This document shows positions 33,976 to 42,794 of a stretch of DNA of 64,000 nt, one piece after another; the stretch's first letter is position 1; each line of letters begins with the position of its first letter. The DNA is from Streptomyces sp. 1222.5. GTDB lineage: Bacteria; Actinomycetota; Actinomycetes; Streptomycetales; Streptomycetaceae. The notes beneath the pieces were generated by a model, which was not told where the DNA came from, ran no database searches, and saw only the letters and a list, made by a program, of their open reading frames with translations. The stretch spans positions 7,376,001-7,440,000 of the forward strand of contig NZ_FNSZ01000001.1 in the NCBI RefSeq assembly GCF_900105245.1, given 5' to 3'. The translations under genes were made by a program, and so were the position numbers.

Positions 33976-34725
33976 GTGATAGACAGCGTGCGGCGTGTGA
34001 CGGTCGCGATGGCGGCCCTGGGGACTCTGTTGGCGACCACCACGGCCTGCGGCGGCCCGGGCTCCGGTGCCGACGGCGCGTCAGGGGCGGGCGGCCGGGG
34101 CACGCAGAGGCCGACGGGGGACGCGACGCACCCGAGCGACACGACCCGTGTCCCGGGCGTCGGCGAACGGCTCCACCGGAAGATCCCCGCGGACTCGAGC
34201 CAGGTCGTGGCCGTCTACGGCCGGGGCAAGGACTCGGCCGAATCCACGGTGGTGCTGTACACCCGGCGCGGTGGCCGCTGGCACCAGGAGGCGAGCTGGA
34301 CCGCCCACAACGGGCGCAAGGGCTGGACGACCGACCATCACGAGGGCGACAAGCGCAGCCCGGTCGGTGTGTTCACCCTCTCGGACGCGGGCGGCGTGCT
34401 CCCGGACCCGGGCGCGAAGCTGCCGTACGACCGGGACCAGGCCGCCTACGCGGCCCCGGCCTACTGGAAGAAGGCGTACCACCACGACTTCGACTACGTC
34501 ATCGCCATCGACTACAACCGGGTCCGGGGCAACCCGCCGAAGGACGCCACCCGCCCCCTGGGTGCGGAGAAGGGCGGCAGCATCTGGTTGCACATGGACC
34601 ACCACAGCGGCACCTCGGCCTGCGTCAGCGTCTCCCGGGCGGCCATGGAGCATCTGCTGCGCACCCTCGACCCGGCCCGCAAGCCCGTCGTGGTGATGGG
34701 GGACCGGGCGGACCTGTCCGCCTAG
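33976..34725 (+). CDS. L,D-transpeptidase (YkuD-like) lipoprotein
   Basis: A 249-residue exported protein. A lipobox-like LATTTACGG lies near residue 20, so it is probably anchored at the outer membrane face. The catalytic domain has GDKRSPVGVFTLSDAGG and the active-site segment IWLHMDHHSGTSACVSVS with the nucleophile cysteine, as in the YkuD fold that forms 3-3 crosslinks; the canonical SxGC is SAC here. The GTG at 33976 is chosen; GTG 33988 is an alternative and no good ribosome-binding site is seen. Its stop codon overlaps that of the convergent amidase. Confidence 0.85.
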   Translation: MIDSVRRVTVAMAALGTLLATTTACGGPGSGADGASGAGGRGTQRPTGDATHPSDTTRVPGVGERLHRKIPADSSQVVAVYGRGKDSAESTVVLYTRRGGRWHQEASWTAHNGRKGWTTDHHEGDKRSPVGVFTLSDAGGVLPDPGAKLPYDRDQAAYAAPAYWKKAYHHDFDYVIAIDYNRVRGNPPKDATRPLGAEKGGSIWLHMDHHSGTSACVSVSRAAMEHLLRTLDPARKPVVVMGDRADLSA

Positions 34726-36734
34726 CGTCCCGCCGTGCCGCCCTTCTGCGCCGGGGGTGGTCCCGCCGCGGCGGACTTGTTGCTCACGATGTCCACGTCG
34801 CTCGCCCGGACGTAGCCGAGCCGGTGGCCGAACTGGATCTCGTAGTAGCCCTCCTGGCCCTTCACGACCGGGCTCGGCGTGCTGACGAAGGACGACCGCG
34901 GGACGTAGGAGCTGTCGACGCGGGCCTGGGTCACGTATCGCTGGCCGGCCCGGAAACGGTAGGGGAGCGGCGACTCGGTCGGCTCCTCCACGTCCTCCGG
35001 GTAGGCGTCCTCCTCGGGCAGGGCGCGGCCGAACACCGGGACCTCGTCCAGTCCCTCCTTCGGCGTCACCATGCGGCCGGCCGCGCCGACGGCGGTCGGG
35101 TGCTTCTTCGGGTTCTTGAACCAGGCCTTGTTCCCCTGGAACCAGATGGCCGTCCAGTCGCCGCTGCGCCCGGCGACGGCATAGGTCTGGCCTGCGGAGA
35201 CACGCGATCCGAGGTCGTTGACGTCCTCCGTGGAGGGGTCGCCGTCCGGCTTGCGGCCCGGATCCTGGATCAGCGGGGCCTTCTCGTCCGGTTCGGAGTG
35301 CAGCCGTACGGCGCTCGACCCGTGCGGCGGGCACGGCTCGCCGTCCTTGCCGCAGCCGGTGAACCTCGGCTTGTAGGAGGCGTAGTCCGGCAGGATCATC
35401 ACCATGTCGCTGTCCGCCCCGGCCGTGGCCTTCAGCGGCGCGCCGAGCAGGTCGAAGTAGTGCCGCCAGTCCCAGAAGGGACCGGGGTCGTCGTGCATGT
35501 CGGGGATGCTGTCCGCGGTCGGTGACGGCACGTTGTCATGGCCGAAGATGTGCTGCCGGTCGAGCGGGACGTCGTACTTCTTCGCGAGGTAGCGCACCAG
35601 GCGGGCCGAGGATCGGTACATCTGCTCCGTGAACCAGGTGCCGGGGTGGGTGAGGAACCCCTCGTGCTCGATGCCGATCGAGCGGGCGTTCACGAACTGG
35701 CTGCCGGAGTGCCAGGCCTCGTCCCTGGTGCGGACGTGCTGGGTGATGTGGCCGTCGCTGGAGCTGATCGAGTAGTGCCAGGACGCCTCCGTCGGGTCCT
35801 GCACGGTCTTGAACATGTTCGGCAGGTACGACTCGGTGTCGTGGATGACGATGTACTCGATCTTCTCGTCCCGCGGCCGGTCGGCGAGGTCGTGGTTGCC
35901 GTACGCGCCGTCGTCGTCGATCTCCACGTACGGCGCGCTGAGCCAGTCGCAGGCGAGGTCGGCCGGGCACTCGACCTCCTTGGGCCGCTTCTTGTCCGGT
36001 GTGCGCGCCACGCGCACACCGGGGTTGCCGGCGAGGCTGACCTCCTGTCCCTCGGCGGTGGTGCGGTGCGCGCCCTTGCGGATCACGTCGAACACGTCGT
36101 TGGCGTAGGCGGTCGCCGAGGTGATGTCACGGGTGCCCGGGTAGTGCTTGACCGCCTCCCACCAGTCCGCCGGATTGTCGCTGAGGGGCTTGCCGAGCTT
36201 GCGTTGCGTGGCCGCAAGGAGTGCCGCCCCGCCGCGCACGTTGGCGGCGGCGTCCGTCCGCAGGCGCTCCGCCGGGACCTTGATCAGGCGTGCGGCGCGT
36301 TCCAGGTCCGCCGGCTGGACGCGGTGGCCGGGCAGCGACTCGGCCGGGCCCGCGTCGGGGTTCCCCGCGGCTCCGACGGGCGGCCGGGTGCCGGCGCCGT
36401 CCCTGCCCTGCGCGCCGGCCGCCGCCGGGGGCAGGGCCTTTCCGCCGTCGACGAGGTGCATCGGCCCGTAGCCGCCCGCGACGCTCGGGGAGCCCGGGTG
36501 GGCGTCCCATCGCGACTGCGTGTAGGACACACTCATGAGCACGCTGCGGGGCACGTGGTACTCGCGCGCCGCGTCCGCGAAGGCGTCCTGCAGCAGCCGG
36601 TCCTGCACCTCGTCGTCCCCGAGCACCGGGACGAGCAGCAGCGGCGCGAGCAGCGCCGCCGACGCGATCACGCACGCCGTTCGACGGCATTCGCGGAGGC
36701 TGTTGGGAACACGCAGGGCGGCCGGTCTTCTCAT
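34722..36734 (-). CDS. Modular secreted N-acetylmuramoyl-L-alanine amidase
   Basis: A 670-residue exported peptidoglycan hydrolase. After a signal anchor (about 10-35) comes a lysozyme/SLT-like helical region (HVPRSVLMSVSYTQSRWDAHPG, GYGPMHLVDGG). A central Amidase_2 domain has IVIHDTESY, RSIGIEHEGFLTHPG and DPGPFWDWRHYFDLL. The C-terminal 200 residues look like SH3-type wall-binding repeats (VSAGQTYAVAGRSGDWTAIW, YEIQFGHRLGYVRASDVD). GGAGAA precedes the ATG. It is much larger than the amidase at 1424 and pairs with the convergent L,D-transpeptidase, overlapping by 4 bp. Confidence 0.9.
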   Translation of the reverse strand: MRRPAALRVPNSLRECRRTACVIASAALLAPLLLVPVLGDDEVQDRLLQDAFADAAREYHVPRSVLMSVSYTQSRWDAHPGSPSVAGGYGPMHLVDGGKALPPAAAGAQGRDGAGTRPPVGAAGNPDAGPAESLPGHRVQPADLERAARLIKVPAERLRTDAAANVRGGAALLAATQRKLGKPLSDNPADWWEAVKHYPGTRDITSATAYANDVFDVIRKGAHRTTAEGQEVSLAGNPGVRVARTPDKKRPKEVECPADLACDWLSAPYVEIDDDGAYGNHDLADRPRDEKIEYIVIHDTESYLPNMFKTVQDPTEASWHYSISSSDGHITQHVRTRDEAWHSGSQFVNARSIGIEHEGFLTHPGTWFTEQMYRSSARLVRYLAKKYDVPLDRQHIFGHDNVPSPTADSIPDMHDDPGPFWDWRHYFDLLGAPLKATAGADSDMVMILPDYASYKPRFTGCGKDGEPCPPHGSSAVRLHSEPDEKAPLIQDPGRKPDGDPSTEDVNDLGSRVSAGQTYAVAGRSGDWTAIWFQGNKAWFKNPKKHPTAVGAAGRMVTPKEGLDEVPVFGRALPEEDAYPEDVEEPTESPLPYRFRAGQRYVTQARVDSSYVPRSSFVSTPSPVVKGQEGYYEIQFGHRLGYVRASDVDIVSNKSAAAGPPPAQKGGTAGR

Positions 36735-36894
36735 TGGACGGTTCTCCAGACATGTTCGACACCACCAGGACAGAGGGACTTGTCCTGGACGCCACCCCGG
36801 CAACGTTTCCGTGCCTGGCGCGCCCCGTCGCGCCAACCGTCACCTCGCTGGCCGAGCGGCAGGGCAGAGGCCACTCGGTCGGCGGCGTGCGGGC

Positions 36895-38469
36895 TCAGTC
36901 CTCGACGGGGTCGACCCGCCAGTCGGGATGACCCGGCATCGGCGGGGTGTGCGGCCCGTACAGCCAAGGCGTCAGAAAGGGCGTCAGGTCCTCGCCCGCG
37001 ACCTCGGAGGCGAGTGCGACGAAGTCCCGGGTGCCTGCCGCCCGGCCCCGGTACCTGCTCACCCACGCCCGCTCGATCCTGCCGAACGTCTCCTCACCGA
37101 CCTTCTCCCGCAGGGCGTACAGCACCAGCGCCGAGCCGTCGTAGCGCATGACCTTGAACAGGGCCGGCTCCGTCGGTTCGGCCGGAGCGCCCTCGTCGTG
37201 ACGCCACTGGTCGTGCTGCTCGTAGGCCGCCCGCATGGCCTCTTCGAGGCCGGGACCACCGTGGGTGTCGGAGTACAGCCGCTCGTAGAACCGGGCGTGA
37301 CCCTCGCTCAGCCACAGGTCGGACCAGCGGCGGACGGCGACGCTGTCACCGGTCCAATGGTGCGTCAGCTCGTGCACGAGGTTGCGTTCGGCGTCGACGC
37401 GGTCGCCGAGCAGGTCCTCCCTCGGGACGACGGACAGCGACTGCGTCTCCAGCGCCACCGGCTGGTCGGTGTCCCCGACCAGCACGCCGTAGCGGCGGAA
37501 CGGGTACGGGCCGAGCTGCCGCTCCAGCCAGGCCAGGTGGTCGGGGGTCAGCGAGCGGTACGCCTCGGTGTCGCCGACCAGACTGTCCGGGACCACGTCC
37601 CGGACGGGCAGCCCGCGCGGTCCGGTGCCGTCGACGAAGGTGAATCTGCCCACCGCCATCTGGACCAGCTGCGCCGCGATCGGCTGCTCGGAGTCGTACG
37701 TCCACCGGATGCGTCCGTCGGCCTGCCGGACCTTGTCGACGAGCCGGCCGTTGGCCACCGCGCTGAGGTCCGGCGGGGTGGTGATACGGAAGGTGACGGG
37801 CGCCCGCAGGCTCGGATGGTCGTCGGCCGGGAAGATCATTCTCGCGCCGTCGGGCTGCGCGTACACCACGGTCCCGTCGGACGTGGGCACCCATCCGTAG
37901 TCCTGGATCGCGTCGTCGCGGTGGCGGCTCTGGGTCGGGTCGGCGGTGTAGGCGACGCGGACGGTGAAGGCGCTGCCGTGGGGGATGGGCCGGGCGGGAG
38001 TGACCACGAGTTCGTCGCCGTGGCGTACGGCGGTGGCGGGAGCGCCGTCGACGGTGACCCGGTGCAGCGTGTTGCCCGCGAAGTCGAGGTCGAACCGGGA
38101 CAGGGCCTGGGTGGCGGTGGCGCTGATCGTGGCCGTTGCGGGGAACGGCGTCCGCACCGCCCGCCAGTCGAAGTCGAGCGTGTAGCGGCGGACCGTGTAC
38201 CCGCCGTTCCCGGCGAGCGGCATCAGCGGGTCGCCGATGCCCGGGGCCCCGGGGGAGGGGACCTTCCCGGCCGACGCGGTCGCACCGGGAGCGGGCGAGC
38301 CGTGGGTTCCGTGCGGGAGGACGTGGGCGAACAGGGCGGCGCCGGTGAGGGTGCCGGCGCCCGCGAAGGCGACGGCGAGGACCGTGCGCCGGCCGCGGAG
38401 GACCTTCCGGGGGCGCCTCTGAGGGGACTTCTGCCGCGCGGACCCCGTGGGCCCCTTGCTGATCTCCAT
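36895..38469 (-). CDS. Secreted M1-family metallopeptidase
   Basis: A 524-residue zinc aminopeptidase-like enzyme with an N-terminal basic/hydrophobic export segment (RRTVLAVAFAGAGTLTGAALF). The zinc site is HELTHHW, with the third ligand glutamate downstream in LWLSEGHARFYE. The exopeptidase motif usually GxMEN reads VALETQS, keeping the glutamate. The beta-sandwich N-domain includes LDFDWRAVRTPFPATATIS. Its promoter region contains a small palindrome. Substrate unknown. Confidence 0.93.
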   Translation of the reverse strand: MEISKGPTGSARQKSPQRRPRKVLRGRRTVLAVAFAGAGTLTGAALFAHVLPHGTHGSPAPGATASAGKVPSPGAPGIGDPLMPLAGNGGYTVRRYTLDFDWRAVRTPFPATATISATATQALSRFDLDFAGNTLHRVTVDGAPATAVRHGDELVVTPARPIPHGSAFTVRVAYTADPTQSRHRDDAIQDYGWVPTSDGTVVYAQPDGARMIFPADDHPSLRAPVTFRITTPPDLSAVANGRLVDKVRQADGRIRWTYDSEQPIAAQLVQMAVGRFTFVDGTGPRGLPVRDVVPDSLVGDTEAYRSLTPDHLAWLERQLGPYPFRRYGVLVGDTDQPVALETQSLSVVPREDLLGDRVDAERNLVHELTHHWTGDSVAVRRWSDLWLSEGHARFYERLYSDTHGGPGLEEAMRAAYEQHDQWRHDEGAPAEPTEPALFKVMRYDGSALVLYALREKVGEETFGRIERAWVSRYRGRAAGTRDFVALASEVAGEDLTPFLTPWLYGPHTPPMPGHPDWRVDPVED

Positions 38470-38491
38470 GACGGCACTATGTCAGTCAAGT

Positions 38492-38504
38492 GTGCTTATA
38501 GCAC
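38492..38504. promoter_or_regulatory. Short palindrome in the metallopeptidase promoter region
   Basis: GTGCT-TAT-AGCAC forms an exact 13-bp inverted repeat 23 bp upstream of the metallopeptidase ATG. On the reverse strand it includes TATAAG, which may be part of the -10. Binding protein unknown. Confidence 0.35.
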
Positions 38505-38633
38505 CAATTGCTCCAGTAGTGTGCGGCCGTGCCGGGCACGACGGCCCTGCGGACGGGGAGGCTGCGGCGGTCGATGCGGTGGCGCTGCGGCCTCCCCGTG
38601 TGCCGTCGCGGAGTTCTTCGTCCGGTCTGCTCG

Positions 38634-38663
38634 TTGCGGCCGGTGGTCAACTCCCCGTAGAAC
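38634..38663 (+). promoter_or_regulatory. Candidate promoter giving a near-leaderless mRNA
   Basis: TTGCGG (38634-38639), an 18-bp spacer and TAGAAC (38658-38663) end 7 bp before the ATG at 38671. Transcription would then begin at or next to the start codon, which fits the lack of any ribosome-binding site there. Confidence 0.5.
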
Positions 38664-38670
38664 ACCGGCC

Positions 38671-40281
38671 ATGAGAAGACGGATAGTCATGTCCATGCTC
38701 GCCGGGGCGACCCTTCTGGTGAGCACGTTCTTCGGCACCGGAACCCCCGTCGCCCAAGCGGCGGACGCGCCCGCCGAGTTCGGCACCGACTGGCACGACC
38801 CCGTGACCGCAGCACCGCCCGTCGACCGCCCGCACACCAGGTCGTGCCAGGTCACCCTCGCCGACGTCCAGTTCCGCGACTTCACCCCGTACCGCGGCAC
38901 GTACTCCCCGCCCCGGGGCTGCGGCGGCCGCTGGAGCAAGGTCGTCCTGCGCCTGGACGGCAAGGTGAAGGGACGTCAGTTCGACCGCCTCGGCTATCTG
39001 CACGTCGGCGGCGTGGAGATCCTGCGCACCTCCACGCCCGAGCCCTCGCCCGACGGCATCGAATGGCACGTCGAGAAGGACGTCACCCGCTACAGCGACA
39101 CCTTCCGCGACGCGCGGGACGTCGAGATGCTCATCGGCAACGTCGTGGACGACACCTACACGGGTGTCATCGACGTGCACGTCACGCTGACCTTCTACGC
39201 GGGCCGGCCCGCGGACGCCGCGCCCGACCGGGTGCTCACTCTCGCCGACACGCCCGACGGCACGACGCTCACCACCCCGCGCAACAGCGAGCGGATCGTC
39301 GCCGAGGTGTACGCGACCGGGTCGGGAGGCGGCTGCGAGGAGTTCTGGTACCTGACCGTCGCCGACCCGGCGTCCTACTCCTGCAAGGCCGACCACGGCC
39401 CCTACCGCGAGGTGCAGATCAAGGTCGACGGGCAACTCGCCGGAATCGCCTCCCCGTTCCCGAACGTGTGGACCGGCGGCTGGTCCAACCCCTTCCTCTG
39501 GTACGTGCTTCCGGCGCCCCGGGCCTTCGACGTCCGGCCGCTCGAGTACGACCTGACGCCGTACGCCGGTCTGCTCAACGACGGCCGCCCGCACCGCGTG
39601 GAGGTCTCCGTCGCCGGTGTACCCGCCGGGCAGTCCGGCTGGAGCGCACCGGTGAACGTACTCGTCTGGCAGGACGCGCACCGCGCCCACGTCACCGGCG
39701 CGCTCACCGGAGACAGGGCGACGGACCTCGTCAACTCCTCCACCTACACGCCCGGTTCCGAGAACCGCGTGGACACGAGGGCCGGGCACCGGCTCACCGT
39801 CTCCGGCTACCTCGACACCTCGCACGGCCGCGTCACCACCACCGTCACGCGGACGCTCGCCAACACCTCCGTGCACCGCTGGACGGAAGGGGAGAACACC
39901 GACGGACTCGACGCGACCTGGACCGACGAGGAGACCGTCACCGTCGGCGGCCACGGCCCCACGCGGTCCACGCGCACGCACCGGACGTACACGATGGACG
40001 GCGCCACGACCGTCGGTACGGACGACCGGCTGCGCACCGTGCTGGCGCTCGGCGACCGCGCGTCGGTCGTGGAGCGCGAGGGCGGCCGGCGGACGCTCCG
40101 GTCGTGGCTGGACGACACCTACCGCGGCGACGCCTCCTACACGCTCAACGTCCCGCGCGACCAGCGGCACGCGGTCGGCACGTCGGCCGAGCGCTATCGG
40201 CTGCACGGCTCCGAGGGGTGCTACGACCGTTCGCTGACCACCGTCCAGGGGGTGCTGACGGAAGACCGCAGCCGCTGCTGA
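38671..40281 (+). CDS. Secreted peptide-N4-asparagine amidase A-like enzyme (PNGase A family)
   Basis: A 536-residue secreted protein. A classical signal peptide ends near VAQAADAPAE. The mature part resembles plant/fungal PNGase A: FRDFTPYRGTYSPPRGC, LDGKVKGRQFDRLGYLHVGGVEILRTSTPEPS, VHVTLTFYAG, and long beta-sandwich repeats. Such enzymes release N-glycans from glycopeptides; in a soil bacterium they could act on plant or fungal glycoproteins. Catalytic residues were not verified by me. No ribosome-binding site is seen; a promoter ends 7 bp before ATG. A hairpin terminator follows. Confidence 0.85.
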   Translation: MRRRIVMSMLAGATLLVSTFFGTGTPVAQAADAPAEFGTDWHDPVTAAPPVDRPHTRSCQVTLADVQFRDFTPYRGTYSPPRGCGGRWSKVVLRLDGKVKGRQFDRLGYLHVGGVEILRTSTPEPSPDGIEWHVEKDVTRYSDTFRDARDVEMLIGNVVDDTYTGVIDVHVTLTFYAGRPADAAPDRVLTLADTPDGTTLTTPRNSERIVAEVYATGSGGGCEEFWYLTVADPASYSCKADHGPYREVQIKVDGQLAGIASPFPNVWTGGWSNPFLWYVLPAPRAFDVRPLEYDLTPYAGLLNDGRPHRVEVSVAGVPAGQSGWSAPVNVLVWQDAHRAHVTGALTGDRATDLVNSSTYTPGSENRVDTRAGHRLTVSGYLDTSHGRVTTTVTRTLANTSVHRWTEGENTDGLDATWTDEETVTVGGHGPTRSTRTHRTYTMDGATTVGTDDRLRTVLALGDRASVVEREGGRRTLRSWLDDTYRGDASYTLNVPRDQRHAVGTSAERYRLHGSEGCYDRSLTTVQGVLTEDRSRC

Positions 40282-40283
40282 GC

Positions 40284-40304
40284 GCGGCGCCACGGGGGCG
40301 CCGC
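40284..40304. terminator. Hairpin terminator after the PNGase A-like gene
   Basis: GCGGCGCC/GGCGCCGC arms with a 5-nt loop begin 3 bp after the stop codon. It lies before the convergent MarR gene. Confidence 0.65.
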
Positions 40305-40342
40305 CCGGCACCGCCGACGACTGCTCCCGGCCGACGCGGCCG

Positions 40343-40792
40343 TCAGCAGGTGTGGGCGGCGCCCCCGTCGATCAACGTGTCGAGGAGTACGCCGAGCACC
40401 TGGCGCTCCTTCTGCGTCAGCGGGGCGAGTATCTCCTCGGCCGCCGAGCGGCGCGCGCCGCGCAGTTCGCGCAGGGTCGCGCGCCCCTCGTCCGTCAGTT
40501 CGATACGGATCGCGCGCCGGTTCGCCGGGTCGGGCGCCCGCCGGACCTTGCCGTTCGCCTCCAGCCCGTCGACCAGGGTCGTCACCGCACGGGGGACGAC
40601 CTCCAGGCGCTCGGCGAGGTCGGCCATCCGCGGGGGCGAGCCGTAGTGCGCGAGGGTGCGCAGCAGCCGGGACTGGGCCGGGGTGACGCCCAGCTCGCGC
40701 CCCTCCAGATGGCGTTTCTGGATGCGGTGCACCCGGCGGGTCAGCCGCAGCAACTGCTCGGCGAGGAGACCGTCGGGATCTGGGGTCGTCAT
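40343..40792 (-). CDS. MarR-family transcriptional regulator
   Basis: A 149-residue winged-helix repressor. LGVTPAQSRLLRTLAHYGSPPRMADLAERLEVVPRAVTTLV is the DNA-binding core, followed by the wing RRAPDPANRRAIRIELTDEGRATL and a helical dimerisation tail. It is divergent from an ABC exporter and separated from it by an inverted repeat, so it probably represses the exporter and itself and is relieved by a transported compound. Confidence 0.94.
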   Translation of the reverse strand: MTTPDPDGLLAEQLLRLTRRVHRIQKRHLEGRELGVTPAQSRLLRTLAHYGSPPRMADLAERLEVVPRAVTTLVDGLEANGKVRRAPDPANRRAIRIELTDEGRATLRELRGARRSAAEEILAPLTQKERQVLGVLLDTLIDGGAAHTC

Positions 40793-40816
40793 GCGGGAAC
40801 AATATCAGGACGCCGT

Positions 40817-40841
40817 TCATTGTGAGTATAGGTAACAATGA
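40817..40841. promoter_or_regulatory. Inverted-repeat operator, probable MarR site
   Basis: TCATTGT (40817-40823) and ACAATGA (40835-40841) are exact reverse complements around an 11-bp AT-rich spacer. TACGAT at 40844-40849 is a possible -10 and TTGTGA at 40820-40825 a possible -35 for the ABC gene, so the site covers the promoter. Confidence 0.7.
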
Positions 40842-40906
40842 GCTACGATCCGTTCCGTCATCGTCGGCCGACCCCGGCCGGCGCCCGTTCACCTCCGTAG
40901 GAGCCC

Positions 40907-42718
40907 ATGCACCCCGACCGTGAACCCCACTGGACCCCGCCTGCCGACGCCGCCGAGCAACCACGGCAGGTGCGCCGCATCCTGAAGCTCTTCCGTCCCT
41001 ACCGCGGACGGCTCGCGATCGTCGGCCTGCTGGTCGGCGCCTCCTCGCTGGTCTCGGTGGCCACACCGTTCCTGCTCAAGGAGACCCTGGACGTCGCGAT
41101 CCCGCAGGGCCGTACCGGTCTGCTCAGCCTGCTCGCGCTCGGCATGATCGTGAGCGCCGTGCTCGCCGGCGTCTTCGGTGTACTGCAGACCCTGATCTCG
41201 ACGACCGTCGGCCAGCGCGTGATGCACGACCTGCGCACCGCGGTCTACGGCCGCCTGCAGCGCATGTCGCTCGCCTTCTTCACCCGCACCCGCACCGGCG
41301 AGGTGCAGTCCCGCATCGCCAACGACATCGGCGGCATGCAGGCCACCGTCACCTCCACCGCCACCTCCCTGGTCTCCAACGCCACCAGTGTGATCGCCAC
41401 GATCGTCGCGATGGTCGCCCTCGACTGGCGGCTCACGATCGTCTCGCTGCTCCTGCTGCCGGCGTTCGTCTGGATCAGCCGCCGCGTGGGCAACGAACGC
41501 AAGAAGATCACCACCCAGCGGCAGAAACAGATGGCCGCGATGGCCGCCACCGTCACCGAGTCGCTGTCCGTCAGCGGCATCCTGCTCGGCCGCACCATGG
41601 GCCGGTCCGACTCGCTGACCGCGTCCTTCGCCGAGGAGTCCGAGCGCCTGGTCGACCTCGAGGTGAGGTCGAACATGGCGGGGCGCTGGCGCATGGCCGT
41701 GATCACGATCGTCATGGCCGCGATGCCCGCCGTCATCTACTGGACCGCGGGACTGGCCCTCCGGCTCGGCGGCCCCGAGGTCTCCCTCGGCACCATCGTC
41801 GCCTTCGTCTCGCTCCAGCAGGGCCTGTTCCGTCCGGCCGTCAGCCTGCTCGCGACCGGCGTCCAGATCCAGAGCTCGCTCGCGCTGTTCCAGCGCATCT
41901 TCGAGTACCTGGACCTGCCCGTCGACATCACCGAGCGCGACAAGCCGGTCCACCTCGACCACATCAAGGGCGAGGTCCGCTTCGACAAGGTCGAGTTCCG
42001 CTACGACGCCGGCGACGAGTCGGCACGTCCGATCCTCGACGGCATCGACGTCACCGTGCCCGCCGGGGGCAGCCTCGCCGTGGTCGGCCCGACCGGCGCC
42101 GGCAAGTCCACCCTCGGCTATCTGGTGCCCCGCCTCTACGACGTCACCGGCGGCCGGGTAACCCTCGACGGCGTCGACGTCCGCGACCTCGACTTCGACA
42201 CCCTCGCCCGCGCGGTCGGCGTCGTCTCCCAGGAGACGTACCTCTTCCACGCCTCGGTCGCCGACAACCTCCGCTTCGCCAAACCGGACGCCACCGACGA
42301 GGAGTTGTACGCGGCGGCCGCGGCCGCACAGATCCACGACCACATCGCCGCGCTGCCCGACGGCTACGACACCGTCGTCGGCGAACGCGGCCACCGCTTC
42401 TCCGGAGGCGAGAAACAGCGCCTCGCCATAGCCCGCACCATCCTGCGCGACCCGCCGGTCCTCATCCTCGACGAGGCAACCAGCGCACTCGACACCCGTA
42501 CGGAGGCGGCCGTCCAGGACGCCATCGACGCGCTGTCCGCCGACCGGACCACGGTGACCATCGCCCACCGCCTGTCCACCGTCCGCGCCGCGGACCAGAT
42601 CGTGGTGCTCGACTCCGGACGGGTCGCCGAACGGGGCACGCACGAGGAACTGCTCGAGCTGGACGGGCGCTACGCCACCCTGGTGCGCCGGGACGCGCAA
42701 CTGGAACCGGCGGGCTGA
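40907..42718 (+). CDS. ABC exporter, homodimeric TMD-NBD type
   Basis: A 603-residue multidrug-type exporter half that should work as a homodimer. Six helices span about residues 35-320. The ATPase domain is fully canonical: Walker A GPTGAGKST, Q-loop VVSQETYL, signature FSGGEKQR, Walker B LILDEATSALD, H-loop TIAHRLST. An upstream GTAGGAG precedes the ATG. It is divergent from the MarR gene, with the operator between them. Unlike the exporter pair at 30148-33752, no motif is lost. Confidence 0.95.
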   Translation: MHPDREPHWTPPADAAEQPRQVRRILKLFRPYRGRLAIVGLLVGASSLVSVATPFLLKETLDVAIPQGRTGLLSLLALGMIVSAVLAGVFGVLQTLISTTVGQRVMHDLRTAVYGRLQRMSLAFFTRTRTGEVQSRIANDIGGMQATVTSTATSLVSNATSVIATIVAMVALDWRLTIVSLLLLPAFVWISRRVGNERKKITTQRQKQMAAMAATVTESLSVSGILLGRTMGRSDSLTASFAEESERLVDLEVRSNMAGRWRMAVITIVMAAMPAVIYWTAGLALRLGGPEVSLGTIVAFVSLQQGLFRPAVSLLATGVQIQSSLALFQRIFEYLDLPVDITERDKPVHLDHIKGEVRFDKVEFRYDAGDESARPILDGIDVTVPAGGSLAVVGPTGAGKSTLGYLVPRLYDVTGGRVTLDGVDVRDLDFDTLARAVGVVSQETYLFHASVADNLRFAKPDATDEELYAAAAAAQIHDHIAALPDGYDTVVGERGHRFSGGEKQRLAIARTILRDPPVLILDEATSALDTRTEAAVQDAIDALSADRTTVTIAHRLSTVRAADQIVVLDSGRVAERGTHEELLELDGRYATLVRRDAQLEPAG

Positions 42719-42794
42719 ACCGTCAAGCTGACGCAGCGGTCGACAAACTGAACATATGCCGGGTTTGTGACGATATGCGTACTACCGTGCCCGC

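Noticed and set aside
36535..38670. Upstream extension of the PNGase A-like frame by 700 codons
   Set aside because: It is antisense to the metallopeptidase and part of the amidase; a signal peptide begins cleanly at 38671.
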